Below, one piece after another: positions 16,086 through 24,964 of a stretch of DNA of 64,000 bases. The translations under genes were made by a program, and so were the position numbers. Below the pieces are notes generated by a model. It did no database searches and was not told the DNA's origin. It worked only from the letters and a program-made list of their open reading frames with translations. Position 1 is the first letter of the stretch, and the number at the start of each line of letters is the position of its first letter. This DNA comes from Rhizobium rhizogenes NBRC 13257 (GTDB lineage Bacteria > Pseudomonadota > Alphaproteobacteria > Rhizobiales > Rhizobiaceae): the NCBI RefSeq assembly GCF_000696095.1, contig NZ_BAYX01000008.1, positions 124,001 through 188,000 on the forward strand. The letters are read 5' to 3'.

Positions 16086-17165
16086 TCAGTTTGCAGGCTT
16101 GATGAGGGCGCATGCTGGCGCCAGCGAAACCTTCTTGCTCAGGCCATCCGCCAGCACTTTTATCTGTGGCTTGTCACGGCCGTCGTGCGGCTGGACGTTC
16201 AGCGGCTCGTCCGGCGCCCACCAGTCGCCGGCCGCCCAGTAGCTCCAGCCGAGCCAGACGTCGCTGTTGTCGTTCATGATGCCGAGCACCTGTTTGAGGC
16301 CCGCAAGACAGCCGTCATTGCCGGCCACGCCGAATTCGCCGAGGAAGCCGCGCTTGCCGTTCTTGCGCAGCCAGTCGGTGACGTCGTTCATACCTTTGGT
16401 GCCGTTGGCGGTGCCGTCGCAGGCCGGATGGGTACCGGAGCTGTCCGCATCGAGATATTGATGGAATTCGAAAGCGTAGAAATTGAGCGGATCCTTGACG
16501 CCGAGCATGACCGTGCCGTTTGCGCCGCCGCCAAGGACATCGGCAGACCAGCTATGCGCGCCGGTCCAGTTCGTGCCGGGCACGAGGATGAGGTTGCGCG
16601 CGCCGACGGTGCGGATGCTACGGATGGCCGTGTTGGCCAGCTCCAGCCAATCGGGCGCCTTGATATCGTGCGGCTCGTTCATCAGGCCGAAGGAGACACC
16701 CTTGCGATTGGCGAACTCGACGGCGAGCCGCGCCCAGAAGTCGCCGAAGGCGAGATCGGTCGCCGGCATCTGCGGGAGCTGGATCTTGTCGTAGTAGCCG
16801 TAATTGTGCGGATCGAGGATCACGGCCATGCCATGCTTTTGAATGAGATCGACGGCATCCTTGAGGTTTTGCAGCTCCTTTCCGTCGAGCGGCTGGTTCA
16901 ATACGGGCTGCAGCCGCTCCCAGCGAAAGGGCAGGCGCACCACGTTCATCCCCTTGCCCGCGAAATAGCGCACCGTGTCTTCGGAAGGGTAGATGTAATT
17001 GGTGCCGAGCACGCCGCCACGCTCGCCATATTCGGCGCCGGAGAGATTGATGCCTCGATAACAGAGCTGCGACGCAGCAAGGCTAGGGTCTGCCTCAGCG
17101 ACGAAGGCGAGCATAACGGTAGCCGCAAGCGACCGGCGCAGCAGTCTCGTCATCGATCCGGCCAT
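16086..17165 (-). CDS. Secreted glycoside hydrolase family 5 (cellulase-like)
   Basis: A 359-residue GH5 enzyme with an N-terminal signal peptide (RRSLAATVMLAFVAEA, cleaved around SLAA). The acid/base glutamate is in FGLMNEPHD and the nucleophile glutamate in RGFLGEFGVAG. Other GH5 markers are GMNVVRLPFRWERLQP and AVILDPHNYGYY. It cleaves beta-1,4-type glycosidic bonds with retention. GGGAG stands six bases before ATG 17165. Located between a polymerase-like gene and a Wzz gene, it probably trims or degrades the polysaccharide made by this locus rather than plant cellulose, though both are possible. Confidence 0.9.
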   Translation of the reverse strand: MAGSMTRLLRRSLAATVMLAFVAEADPSLAASQLCYRGINLSGAEYGERGGVLGTNYIYPSEDTVRYFAGKGMNVVRLPFRWERLQPVLNQPLDGKELQNLKDAVDLIQKHGMAVILDPHNYGYYDKIQLPQMPATDLAFGDFWARLAVEFANRKGVSFGLMNEPHDIKAPDWLELANTAIRSIRTVGARNLILVPGTNWTGAHSWSADVLGGGANGTVMLGVKDPLNFYAFEFHQYLDADSSGTHPACDGTANGTKGMNDVTDWLRKNGKRGFLGEFGVAGNDGCLAGLKQVLGIMNDNSDVWLGWSYWAAGDWWAPDEPLNVQPHDGRDKPQIKVLADGLSKKVSLAPACALIKPAN

Positions 17166-17374
17166 TGCAAGCTCCCGTTTTTCCGTCGCCTGTAAGCCCG
17201 CTTCATAGGGGCTGTCCGGTTGAATATTGATGAAGACAGGGGCTCCACGGAGCCTTGCCGACGTTTGCGGGGGGACTTCCTGGGAATGTCCTTAATGGTC
17301 CGTTAGCCAAACATTTCTAAACTCCTGGCATCTGCTGCGCGGGATCCGCGCGAGCGGGTCCCTGGAAGTCTGGT

Positions 17375-19045
17375 ATGAGTTCATTGGAACGAAACAAGCG
17401 ATCGAGCCACTTTCCGAGTTGGCGCAGCAACGAGCCGTCCGAAGGGCAGGGCGAAGGCTTGCGCCTGCGCGGTCCCGTGGTGCGGCCGCGGGATTTCGTC
17501 CATGAGGTCCAACCCGTTGCCGCCGAGCAGTCGGTCGATACTGTAAAGCCGGCAATCCCGGCGCATCCGGAACCGCCGATTGCGATCGAGCCCAAGACTG
17601 AAGCCGCTTTGCCGCCGGAGGTCCGGCCGACGGTGGCAGGGGCAATCCCGGCTGCCGAGCCGGTTGTCGTTGCGCCACAGGTAGTTTCGCCAGCGCCTGT
17701 TGCCGACGCACCGCTTCTCGACCTGCACTCCGCCGTCCGTTCGATCTGGGCGAAAAAACGTCTGGTGCTGGCGCTTGCCGTGGCCGGGGCGGTGCTGGGC
17801 GCGGCCGCCATTCCGATGCTGCCGCAGAAATTCACGGCTGAGACCAGCCTCTATTTCGATCCTCGTCAAACCGGCGGCGTCGATTCCTCCCAGTCCCCGC
17901 CGATTGCGCCGGAACTGATCCTGACGATGATCGACAGCCAGACGCAGATCCTGTCCTCCGGCAAGGTGCTTGGCCGGGTGGTCGATGCGCTGAAGCTTGA
18001 CCAAAATCCGCAATTTAACGGTGGCGCCAGTGGCGACGCTGCAAAATACATGGCGGTAACGGTGCTGGCGAAGGCCGTGCAGATTGCTCGCGAGGCCAGC
18101 ACCTATGTCGTGTCGCTGAAGGTGACGACGCGCGATGCGCAAAAATCGGCTGCGATCGCCAACCAGCTTGTCGCCTCCTTCGTCGAGGAGGAAGGCAAGG
18201 CGGCGGCGAACAGCTATCAGACCAGCAATACCGCGCTGGACGGCAGGCTCGAGGATCTGCGCGAGCAGGTGCGAGCCGCCGAAAAGGCGGCCGAGGCCTA
18301 TAGGGCCGACAACGACATGGTCGCCGTCGGAGGCAACCTGATGTCCGACAAGCGCCTGACTGCGCTCAACGACATGCTGGTGGTGGCGCAGCAAAAGACG
18401 ATCGAGGCGAAGGCGCGCGCCGATGCCGCCGACAGGCTGAGCTTCACGGACGTCGTCTCCAACGGCCCTTCGGCAACGGCAACGGCCGCATCGACGCCGC
18501 TCAGCAGCCTGCGCCAGCAATATGCCGTGCTTGCCGCCAATGTCGGCAGTCTGCAAAGCCAGCTCGGTGCCCGTCATCCACGCCTGCTTGCCGCCAAATC
18601 CTCGCTCGATAGTCTCGCGACCGAGATCCGCAGCGAGTTGCAGCGGCAGACGACGTCTGCCCGCGCCGACTACGATCAGGCGCAGAAGGCCGAGCAGGAT
18701 ATCGCCAAGGAGTTGGCGGTGCAAAAGGCATCGCAGGTCAATACATCAGGCAAGCTGGTCGGTCTCAACGAACTCGAGCGCAAGGCTGCAGCCGCTCGTG
18801 ACGCGTACCAGGCGGTTCTGAAGCGGTCTGGCCAGACAAGTGACGCCCGGGATCTGTCGCAGAGCAATATCCGGGTCATTTCCGAAGCCGAGCCGCCGTT
18901 GACGGCGGATGGGCCGAGCCGGAAGGTGATGATGGTGGCCGGATTGATTGCCGGCGCCTTGTTCGGCATGGGGCTCGGTATGGCCTTTGCCGTCCTCGTT
19001 GGCCTGTTTCGGCATCCGGTAATCCGCGGATATCTCGGAAAGTAA
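17375..19045 (+). CDS. Wzz/GumC-type polysaccharide co-polymerase with long N-terminal extension
   Basis: A 556-residue chain-length determinant. The Wzz domain begins near residue 115 (DLHSAVRSIWAKKRLVLALAV), has its first membrane helix around 130-150, a long periplasmic coiled-coil region (residues 280-470, with DLREQVRAAEKAAEAYRAD), and a final helix near 525-545 (MMVAGLIAGALFGMGLGMAF). It lacks the C-terminal BY-kinase domain found in many rhizobial ExoP-type proteins. The first 115 residues are a Pro/Ala/Val/Glu-rich, presumably disordered, cytoplasmic tail, much longer than the usual 20-30 residues. It is divergent from the GH5 gene and upstream of the dehydratase. Confidence 0.85.
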   Translation: MSSLERNKRSSHFPSWRSNEPSEGQGEGLRLRGPVVRPRDFVHEVQPVAAEQSVDTVKPAIPAHPEPPIAIEPKTEAALPPEVRPTVAGAIPAAEPVVVAPQVVSPAPVADAPLLDLHSAVRSIWAKKRLVLALAVAGAVLGAAAIPMLPQKFTAETSLYFDPRQTGGVDSSQSPPIAPELILTMIDSQTQILSSGKVLGRVVDALKLDQNPQFNGGASGDAAKYMAVTVLAKAVQIAREASTYVVSLKVTTRDAQKSAAIANQLVASFVEEEGKAAANSYQTSNTALDGRLEDLREQVRAAEKAAEAYRADNDMVAVGGNLMSDKRLTALNDMLVVAQQKTIEAKARADAADRLSFTDVVSNGPSATATAASTPLSSLRQQYAVLAANVGSLQSQLGARHPRLLAAKSSLDSLATEIRSELQRQTTSARADYDQAQKAEQDIAKELAVQKASQVNTSGKLVGLNELERKAAAARDAYQAVLKRSGQTSDARDLSQSNIRVISEAEPPLTADGPSRKVMMVAGLIAGALFGMGLGMAFAVLVGLFRHPVIRGYLGK

Positions 19046-19260
19046 TATTGTCGCCATCTTTTACGATAGATGTCCGCTTCAAGATCAGGGATGCAATTGC
19101 GTGCGCGCTGTTCTAAAAGTGAATGGACGCAGAGAATTTTTGCATTTTGCTAATGAAAGCATAAAGACAATCAGGCTGTGTCGTGCAATACATGATGGTG
19201 CAATTTATGCGAGAGAAGCGGTATGCTGGTCCGTCGACCGGCGCCTGGGGAAATTGACCG

Positions 19261-21249
19261 ATGGTGCCCGCGGATAAGCTTGTCCTGCCGTTCCTGGCGC
19301 TGCCGCGCTCGACCAAGCGCGCGCTGGCGCTGCTTGTCGATGCCAGCCTGTGCGTGCTGACGGTCTGGTTTGCCTATTGTCTCCGTCTGGATGACTGGGT
19401 GATCCTGGAGGGCGTGGAATGGCTGCCCGCGATCGTTTCCCTGCTCGTCGCCATCCCGATCTTTATCGTCCTTGGCCTCTATCGCGCTATTTTCCGCTAT
19501 GCCGGCATGTCAGCCTTCATGACCGTGGTCAAGGCGGTGGCGATCTATGCGCTCGCCTTCATGACCATTTTCACGGCGATCAGCGTGCCGGGCGTGCCGC
19601 GCACTGTCGGCATTCTACAGCCGCTCCTGCTGCTTATCGCCATCGGCCTGTCGCGCATGTGGACGCGATATTGGCTCGGCAATGCCTATCAGCGGCTCTT
19701 GAACCGCAATCAGCTGGCCAAGGTGCTGATCTACGGCGCCGGCGCCTCCGGCCGCCAGCTTTCCGGCGCCCTTGCCAACAGTGCCGAGCTGAATGTCGTC
19801 GGTTACCTCGATGACGATCGCAACCTGCATGGCAGCATCATGGGTGGCCTGCCGATCTATGATCCGACCGATCTGCCGGCGCTGGTGGTTTCCGGCGATA
19901 TCAAGGGCGTGCTACTTGCGCTGCCGAATGCGTCGCGGCAGCGCCGCAACGAAATTCTGGAAAGCATGCGCAAGGCTCGCGTTACCGTGCGTACCATGCC
20001 GGACCTGACGGCGCTCGCCCAGGGACGCGTCGCCGTCTCCGATCTCCGCGAACTTGATATCGAAGACCTGCTTGGCCGTAACGTCATCGCGCCCGATCGT
20101 GCCCTGATCGACAAGAATATCCGCGGCAAGGTGGTCATGGTGACCGGCGCGGGCGGTTCGATCGGCAGCGAACTCTGCCGCCAGATCCTGAAGAACGGCC
20201 CTTCCTGCCTGTTGCTGGTGGAGCAGAACGAATTTGGGCTTTATGCCATTCATGGTGAGCTGGAAAAAGCGGCGGCGACGTCTGGAAACAGCGAGATCCG
20301 CATCATCCCCTTCCTGGCCTCCATTCGCGACGACCGGAGACTGAGGCAGATCATGGAGGCCTGGCGGCCGAAGACCGTGTATCATGCCGCCGCCTATAAG
20401 CATGTGCCGCTCGTCGAATACAATCCCGTCGAGGGCATCCGCAACAATGTACTGGGAACGCTGACCACCGCCGAAGTGGCGCGCGACTGTGGTGTCGAGG
20501 ACTTCGTGCTGATCAGCACCGACAAGGCCGTGCGCCCGACCAATATCATGGGCGCCAGCAAGCGGCTGGCGGAGATGGTGCTGCAGGCGATGGATGCGGA
20601 CCGCAAGCCCGGTGCCGACGGCACCAATTTCGCGATGGTCCGCTTCGGCAACGTGCTCGGTTCCTCCGGCTCCGTCGTGCCGCTCTTCCGCCAGCAGATC
20701 CGCGACGGCGGTCCGATCACGCTGACGCATCCCGATATCACCCGCTATTTCATGACCATCCCCGAGGCATCGCAGCTTGTCATCCAGGCAGGCGCCATGT
20801 CAGGCGGCGGCGACGTCTTCCTGCTCGACATGGGCGAGCCGGTGCGTATCGCCGATCTCGCGCGCCGCATGGTGGAATTGTCCGGCCTGACGGTCAGGGA
20901 CGAGGATGAGCCGGACGGCGATATCGAACTGGAGATCACCGGCCTGAGGCCGGGTGAGAAACTCTATGAAGAGCTGCTGATCGGCGACAATCCACAATCG
21001 ACGAGCCATCCGCGCATCATGCGGGCCAAGGAAGATTTCCTGCCCTGGCCGGAACTGTCAAAGAAGCTGGCCGCGCTTCAGGCGGCGCTTGATGAAAACG
21101 ACGTGCCGCTGGCGAGGGGCTTGCTGCAGAGTTTGGTGTCCGGCTATGCGCCGAGCGGTGACGTGATCGATCTCGTCTTCCGCGAGCGTGAGATGGATCT
21201 GCCACTCGACGAGCCGAGTTTCGACAACGTCGTACGGCTCTTGCCTTAG
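19261..21249 (+). CDS. Membrane-bound nucleotide-sugar 4,6-dehydratase/epimerase (WbpM/FlaA1/PglF type)
   Basis: A 662-residue protein. Residues 15-125 contain about four membrane helices, and residues 145-265 form a first Rossmann-like domain (LIYGAGASGRQLSGAL). Residues 290-600 form the SDR catalytic domain with VMVTGAGGSIGSELCRQI and STDKAVRPTNIMGASKRLAE. The usual catalytic Tyr of Tyr-x3-Lys is Met here, the variant known from WbpM-type dehydratases. Such enzymes convert UDP-GlcNAc to the 4-keto-6-deoxy sugar as the first step to sugars such as QuiNAc or bacillosamine. GGGGA precedes ATG 19261. Its stop overlaps the stop of the convergent GT25 gene by four bases. Confidence 0.9.
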   Translation: MVPADKLVLPFLALPRSTKRALALLVDASLCVLTVWFAYCLRLDDWVILEGVEWLPAIVSLLVAIPIFIVLGLYRAIFRYAGMSAFMTVVKAVAIYALAFMTIFTAISVPGVPRTVGILQPLLLLIAIGLSRMWTRYWLGNAYQRLLNRNQLAKVLIYGAGASGRQLSGALANSAELNVVGYLDDDRNLHGSIMGGLPIYDPTDLPALVVSGDIKGVLLALPNASRQRRNEILESMRKARVTVRTMPDLTALAQGRVAVSDLRELDIEDLLGRNVIAPDRALIDKNIRGKVVMVTGAGGSIGSELCRQILKNGPSCLLLVEQNEFGLYAIHGELEKAAATSGNSEIRIIPFLASIRDDRRLRQIMEAWRPKTVYHAAAYKHVPLVEYNPVEGIRNNVLGTLTTAEVARDCGVEDFVLISTDKAVRPTNIMGASKRLAEMVLQAMDADRKPGADGTNFAMVRFGNVLGSSGSVVPLFRQQIRDGGPITLTHPDITRYFMTIPEASQLVIQAGAMSGGGDVFLLDMGEPVRIADLARRMVELSGLTVRDEDEPDGDIELEITGLRPGEKLYEELLIGDNPQSTSHPRIMRAKEDFLPWPELSKKLAALQAALDENDVPLARGLLQSLVSGYAPSGDVIDLVFREREMDLPLDEPSFDNVVRLLP

Positions 21250-22085
21250 GTCTCGGTATTCTCCCGAGCCGGTTGAGGCTTGGCCTTCACGGTATAATGC
21301 CAGCGATGAAGCTGATCGCAGGCGCGGAACCAGTATGCTGTTGCCCGCAACAGGAAATGTCGCTTCACGGCACGGTAGTGCACGCGCTTGCCGATCGTCG
21401 TATCCGAGCGATGCGGGCTGAAATCCGCAATATTTTCAAGGGTGGAAAAAGTTTCGACCCCGGTCGACCAACCACGCTCTAGCGCGATGTCATAGGGCAG
21501 AAGCATCGGCTTCAACGTGATCAGCAGCTTCTTTGCCGCGGACCGGTTGACGATATAGCATGCAGCCGACCCCTGTGGCCCATGCATGCAGCGGCCGACG
21601 ACATCGTTTTCCGTGGTTTCCGATAGCGGCTTGAAGCCGACCAGCCGGTGATTGACGAGCTTCACCAGGCGCGCGCCGCAGACGCTGTTCATGGCCGACA
21701 GCGCACGCGGGATCAGCCTTTCGTTGAGCTCGACATCATCTTCCATGATGATCGCTATCTTGTCGCCGCTGTCGATGAATTGCTGAAGGGCGAGCAGATG
21801 GCTGCGATAGCAGCCGTATTCCCCGGCCAACAGCTTGCGTCCGTTGTGATAGACGAATTGCTGCTGCTGGAAATCGATGCGGTCGCCTTCCGGAATCGTG
21901 GCTCCGTCAATCGCGGCGACCCGAATGACATTCAGGCCATATCGAGCGGCCTGCCCACACAGTCTTTCCCAGCGCTCGCGAGAGCGATCGAGATTGATGA
22001 CATAGATGCAGACCTGTGGTGCCAGACTGCCTGCGCCGGGTGCTTGCGTGTCTTCGATGATCCGATTGGCCTGTTCGAGAATCAC
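21246..22085 (-). CDS. Glycosyltransferase family 25 (LPS biosynthesis type)
   Basis: A protein of about 279 residues. It begins the GT25 fold at VCIYVINLDRSRERWERL. It continues with AGEYGCYRSHLLALQQF and the metal-binding IAIIMEDDVELNERL, the Glu-Asp-Asp signature of the family. GT25 members add galactose or related sugars to lipooligosaccharide or other glycans in the cytoplasm. Two starts are possible: TTG 22115, or GTG 22085 with GGGAG five bases upstream. The latter is preferred. It lies convergent to the dehydratase gene and is probably part of the same polysaccharide pathway. Confidence 0.85.
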   Translation of the reverse strand: MILEQANRIIEDTQAPGAGSLAPQVCIYVINLDRSRERWERLCGQAARYGLNVIRVAAIDGATIPEGDRIDFQQQQFVYHNGRKLLAGEYGCYRSHLLALQQFIDSGDKIAIIMEDDVELNERLIPRALSAMNSVCGARLVKLVNHRLVGFKPLSETTENDVVGRCMHGPQGSAACYIVNRSAAKKLLITLKPMLLPYDIALERGWSTGVETFSTLENIADFSPHRSDTTIGKRVHYRAVKRHFLLRATAYWFRACDQLHRWHYTVKAKPQPARENTET

Positions 22086-22378
22086 CTTTACTCCCACAAG
22101 TAGAAATTTTGACAATGATAAACTATAGCGACACCCCTGTTAATATATAACAAGCTTCTTACTTTTCTCAAACTCGGATTGTACGGCAATTGCCCATGTT
22201 GAGGTAAAAGCATTCTCATCGCCGTAATTTACCGTGAACAGCTCCGTCGTTCACGTATGTGTTTCCGAGGCCGATTTTCCGGGGTCGGCTGTTGGCGCGC
22301 TGCGTGAGCGATATTATATTTGGGTTGGACGACGCGGCCATCGTCGCGCTCGCGCATGCGGAAGGATTGTAGGACGCC

Positions 22379-22711
22379 ATGTGGACCAGATCGAAAATCG
22401 TCATTGCTGCTTTGCTCCTGGCAAACGCCATGCCGGTTGCGGCGCTTGCCGATAATCCGCTGCTTCCCAAGCCCTATGTCCGTCCCGTCTATCCCTATAA
22501 GAATCTGCCCGGGGTGATCGCGCCGAAAATGGCTGCGGACGAAAAATTCCAATGCCGCACGACCACCGTGCGCGTTCGCGATTTCCACGATGGCATTTTC
22601 TGGCGGGGCCTGCCGCGTCTCGGTTACGTCTGCGAGCAGAACGGCGTCATCTCCGAGAGCACCAGCAAGCCTAATTATCAATATTGGCAATACAACGGCC
22701 CGGGCAGATAA
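22379..22711 (+). CDS. Small secreted hypothetical protein, 110 aa
   Basis: ATG 22379 is preceded by GTAGGA. The protein has a signal peptide (basic start, then IVIAALLLANAMPVAALA, cleavage after ALA) and a short mature part of about 86 residues. The mature part has two cysteines (in KFQCRTTTVRVRD and GYVCEQNG) and an aromatic, Asn-rich tail. No family is recognised. It stands alone between the polysaccharide locus and the catabolic cluster, in a relatively AT-rich area. Confidence 0.65.
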   Translation: MWTRSKIVIAALLLANAMPVAALADNPLLPKPYVRPVYPYKNLPGVIAPKMAADEKFQCRTTTVRVRDFHDGIFWRGLPRLGYVCEQNGVISESTSKPNYQYWQYNGPGR

Positions 22712-22798
22712 TCGTTCCACCTTGCCAAAATAATCGGCAGAAACATCAAATCTGACGCAGTTGGCCGCCTATCGCCTGCGCAGGTTCATGCGTCAATC

Positions 22799-22813
22799 TG
22801 AAAATAAATTTCA
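22799..22813. promoter_or_regulatory. Candidate regulator-binding dyad upstream of the catabolic operon
   Basis: TGAAA and TTTCA flank a 5-base AT-rich spacer, forming a perfect 5-base dyad 93 bases before ATG 22906. A related degenerate copy is found on the minus strand at 31588-31602 in the other divergent promoter region of the cluster. RpiR-family regulators often bind short AT-rich dyads, and an RpiR gene is present in the cluster. The assignment is inference. Confidence 0.35.
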
Positions 22814-22905
22814 CCTTTTCCAGTATTTTACCGAAGCTCGTTGACGAATGCGAAAATTTGCCCCAAGTTGACGAAAATAAATTACGTCGTGGGAACGATA
22901 CGAGT

Positions 22906-24066
22906 ATGCGAGTGGGAATTATCGGACTCGGATTCCGTCTGGGATATCTGGGCTATGTTTTCAAGGCGATCGACGAGAATTTCGAGATTGCGGGCTATGT
23001 CGATCCGGCGCCTGCAGGTCTGCCCGGTTTGATCGAACAGGGTATTTCGGCCGGCAAGGCCTATGCCACTCCCCAGGAGCTGATTACCAACGAAAAGCTC
23101 GATTTGCTGATGATCGGCTCGCCGAACCACTTGCATCTCGATCACATTCGTATCGGCCTTGAAGCCGGTCTGAAGATTTTCTCCGAGAAGCCGGTCGTTA
23201 CCACCATCGAGCAGAGCATCGAACTTGCACGCCTGATGGCGAAATTCGGTCATGAGCAGCTGACTGTCGGCCTCGTGCTGCGCTATGCGCCGATGTATCG
23301 CGACCTTCTGGCCGCGCAGGCCGAAGGAAAGCTTGGCAACGTCGTTTCGATCGAGGCGTCCGAGCATATCGAGCCCTATCATGGCGCCTTTTTCATGCGC
23401 GACTGGCGCCGCTACGAGCATTATTCCGGCAGTTTCATGCTGGAAAAGTGCTGTCACGACCTCGACCTCTATAATGGCGTGATCGGAGCGCGGCCTGAGC
23501 GCGTCGCGAGTTTCGGCGGACGAAAGAGCTTCATCCCGGAAAACGATCCCGCCAAGGAAGGGATCAACGACCTGGAAATGTTCCATCGCAAGCCCAGCGG
23601 CTGGATGGGGTCGGACAAGGTCTTCGACAGCGACGGCGACATCATCGACTATCAGGTGGCGATCGTCGAATACGCCAACGGCGTCGGCATGAATTTCCAT
23701 ACCAATATCAACGTGCCGGACCAGTTCCGTCGCTTTGCCATCATGGGCTCGCGCGGCATGGCCGAGGGCGATTTCATCCGCGGCTACTTCAATGTTCACG
23801 AAATGCTCACCGGCAACAAGGTGATCGAGAAGACATACGCGACCCGCACGACGCTTTCCCAGCATTACGGTGCCGACGAGCAGATGGCCGCCGATATCAT
23901 GGCGCATGTGAGGTCCGGCCTGCATCTGCCGGTCTCGACCCTGAACGCGCTGGAAGCCGGTATTCTGGCGCTGTCCATGGACGAGGCGCGCATGAAGAAG
24001 ACGGTGGTGGACCTGCGCCCGATCTGGGACAGGTTCGACGAAGCGCTGCATTCTCGAGCTGCATAG
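22906..24066 (+). CDS. Gfo/Idh/MocA family oxidoreductase
   Basis: A 386-residue NAD(P)-dependent sugar dehydrogenase-type protein. The N-terminal Rossmann fold starts MRVGIIGLGFRLGYLG. The family motif Glu-Lys-Pro appears in IFSEKPVVTT (near residue 105), and CCHDLDLYN (residues 180-190) carries the conserved Asp region of the second domain. The frame is open 16 codons upstream of ATG 22906, but the nucleotide-binding motif must lie at the true N-terminus. It is the first gene of an operon with a complete sugar ABC transporter, 13 bases before the first permease. It probably oxidises the imported sugar or its derivative. Confidence 0.9.
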   Translation: MRVGIIGLGFRLGYLGYVFKAIDENFEIAGYVDPAPAGLPGLIEQGISAGKAYATPQELITNEKLDLLMIGSPNHLHLDHIRIGLEAGLKIFSEKPVVTTIEQSIELARLMAKFGHEQLTVGLVLRYAPMYRDLLAAQAEGKLGNVVSIEASEHIEPYHGAFFMRDWRRYEHYSGSFMLEKCCHDLDLYNGVIGARPERVASFGGRKSFIPENDPAKEGINDLEMFHRKPSGWMGSDKVFDSDGDIIDYQVAIVEYANGVGMNFHTNINVPDQFRRFAIMGSRGMAEGDFIRGYFNVHEMLTGNKVIEKTYATRTTLSQHYGADEQMAADIMAHVRSGLHLPVSTLNALEAGILALSMDEARMKKTVVDLRPIWDRFDEALHSRAA

Positions 24067-24079
24067 AGAGGGGCGCAAG

Positions 24080-24964
24080 ATGGGTGTTCAACGCAGCACG
24101 GTCATCTTCGCCTGGCTCCTGCTTCTTCCGGCTGTCCTCTACGTTCTCGTCATCGTTGCCTATCCGCTGGTCGACACCGTCATCCTGTCCTTCACCGATG
24201 CTTCACTGAAGAAGCTGACGAACTGGGTCGGCTTTGAAAATTATGCGAAGATCTTCAATGACACCTTCGCCTCGGTAATCGTCCGGACCTTCATCTGGAC
24301 CTTCTTTTCGGTGTCGATCAAGATGATTATCGGCACTTGTGGCGCAATGCTTTTGAACGCGGCGGTTCCCGGCCGGGCGCTGTTCCGGGTGTTGACCATG
24401 CCGCCCTGGGTCGTGCCGATGGCCATCGGCATCTTCATGTGGGGCTGGATGTACAACGGCCAGTTCGGCATGATTTCCGGCCTGCTGCAGCGCTTTGGCC
24501 TCGTCGACAGCCCGGTAGCCTTTCTTGCCTATGGTAGCACGGCCTTCTGGGCAACGATCATCACGGACGTCTGGATCGGCGTGCCGATGGTGACGCTGTA
24601 CATGCTGGCGGCTATGCAGGCGATCCCGCAGGATCTGCATGAAGCCGCCTGGACGGATGGCGCCGGCCGCTTCTATCGTCTTCGCCGTATCACACTGCCG
24701 CTGATGGTGCCCTCGATGGTCACCATGTCGATGCTGTCGCTGATCTCGACGTTCAATTCCTTCGACATCATCTGGATCTTGACACGCGGCGGCCCGAATG
24801 GCGAGACGACGACGATGATCATCGACACCTATCGCACGGCGATCGGGTCGTACAAATATGGGGAAGGCTCGGCCCGCGCAGTCCTGATCTGCATCTTCCT
24901 GTCGCTCTTCTGCCTCGCCTATTTCCGCCTGACCAGCCGCTTTTCAGCAGGAGCCAAGCGATGA
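24080..24964 (+). CDS. Sugar ABC transporter permease, MalF/UgpA type
   Basis: A 294-residue permease with six hydrophobic helices. The cytoplasmic coupling loop carries the EAA motif in LHEAAWTDGAGRFYRLRRIT (near residue 195). Binding-protein-dependent sugar importers of the CUT1 class have this architecture. The gene overlaps the next permease by four bases (ATGA), indicating coupled translation. It forms the membrane channel with the following gene. Confidence 0.95.
   Translation: MGVQRSTVIFAWLLLLPAVLYVLVIVAYPLVDTVILSFTDASLKKLTNWVGFENYAKIFNDTFASVIVRTFIWTFFSVSIKMIIGTCGAMLLNAAVPGRALFRVLTMPPWVVPMAIGIFMWGWMYNGQFGMISGLLQRFGLVDSPVAFLAYGSTAFWATIITDVWIGVPMVTLYMLAAMQAIPQDLHEAAWTDGAGRFYRLRRITLPLMVPSMVTMSMLSLISTFNSFDIIWILTRGGPNGETTTMIIDTYRTAIGSYKYGEGSARAVLICIFLSLFCLAYFRLTSRFSAGAKR

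Noticed and set aside
16050-17195. A 381-codon plus-strand open frame
   Set aside because: It is antisense to the GH5 gene, which has a signal peptide and both catalytic glutamates.
22882-24078. A 398-codon minus-strand open frame
   Set aside because: It is antisense to the Gfo/Idh gene and shows no protein family features.
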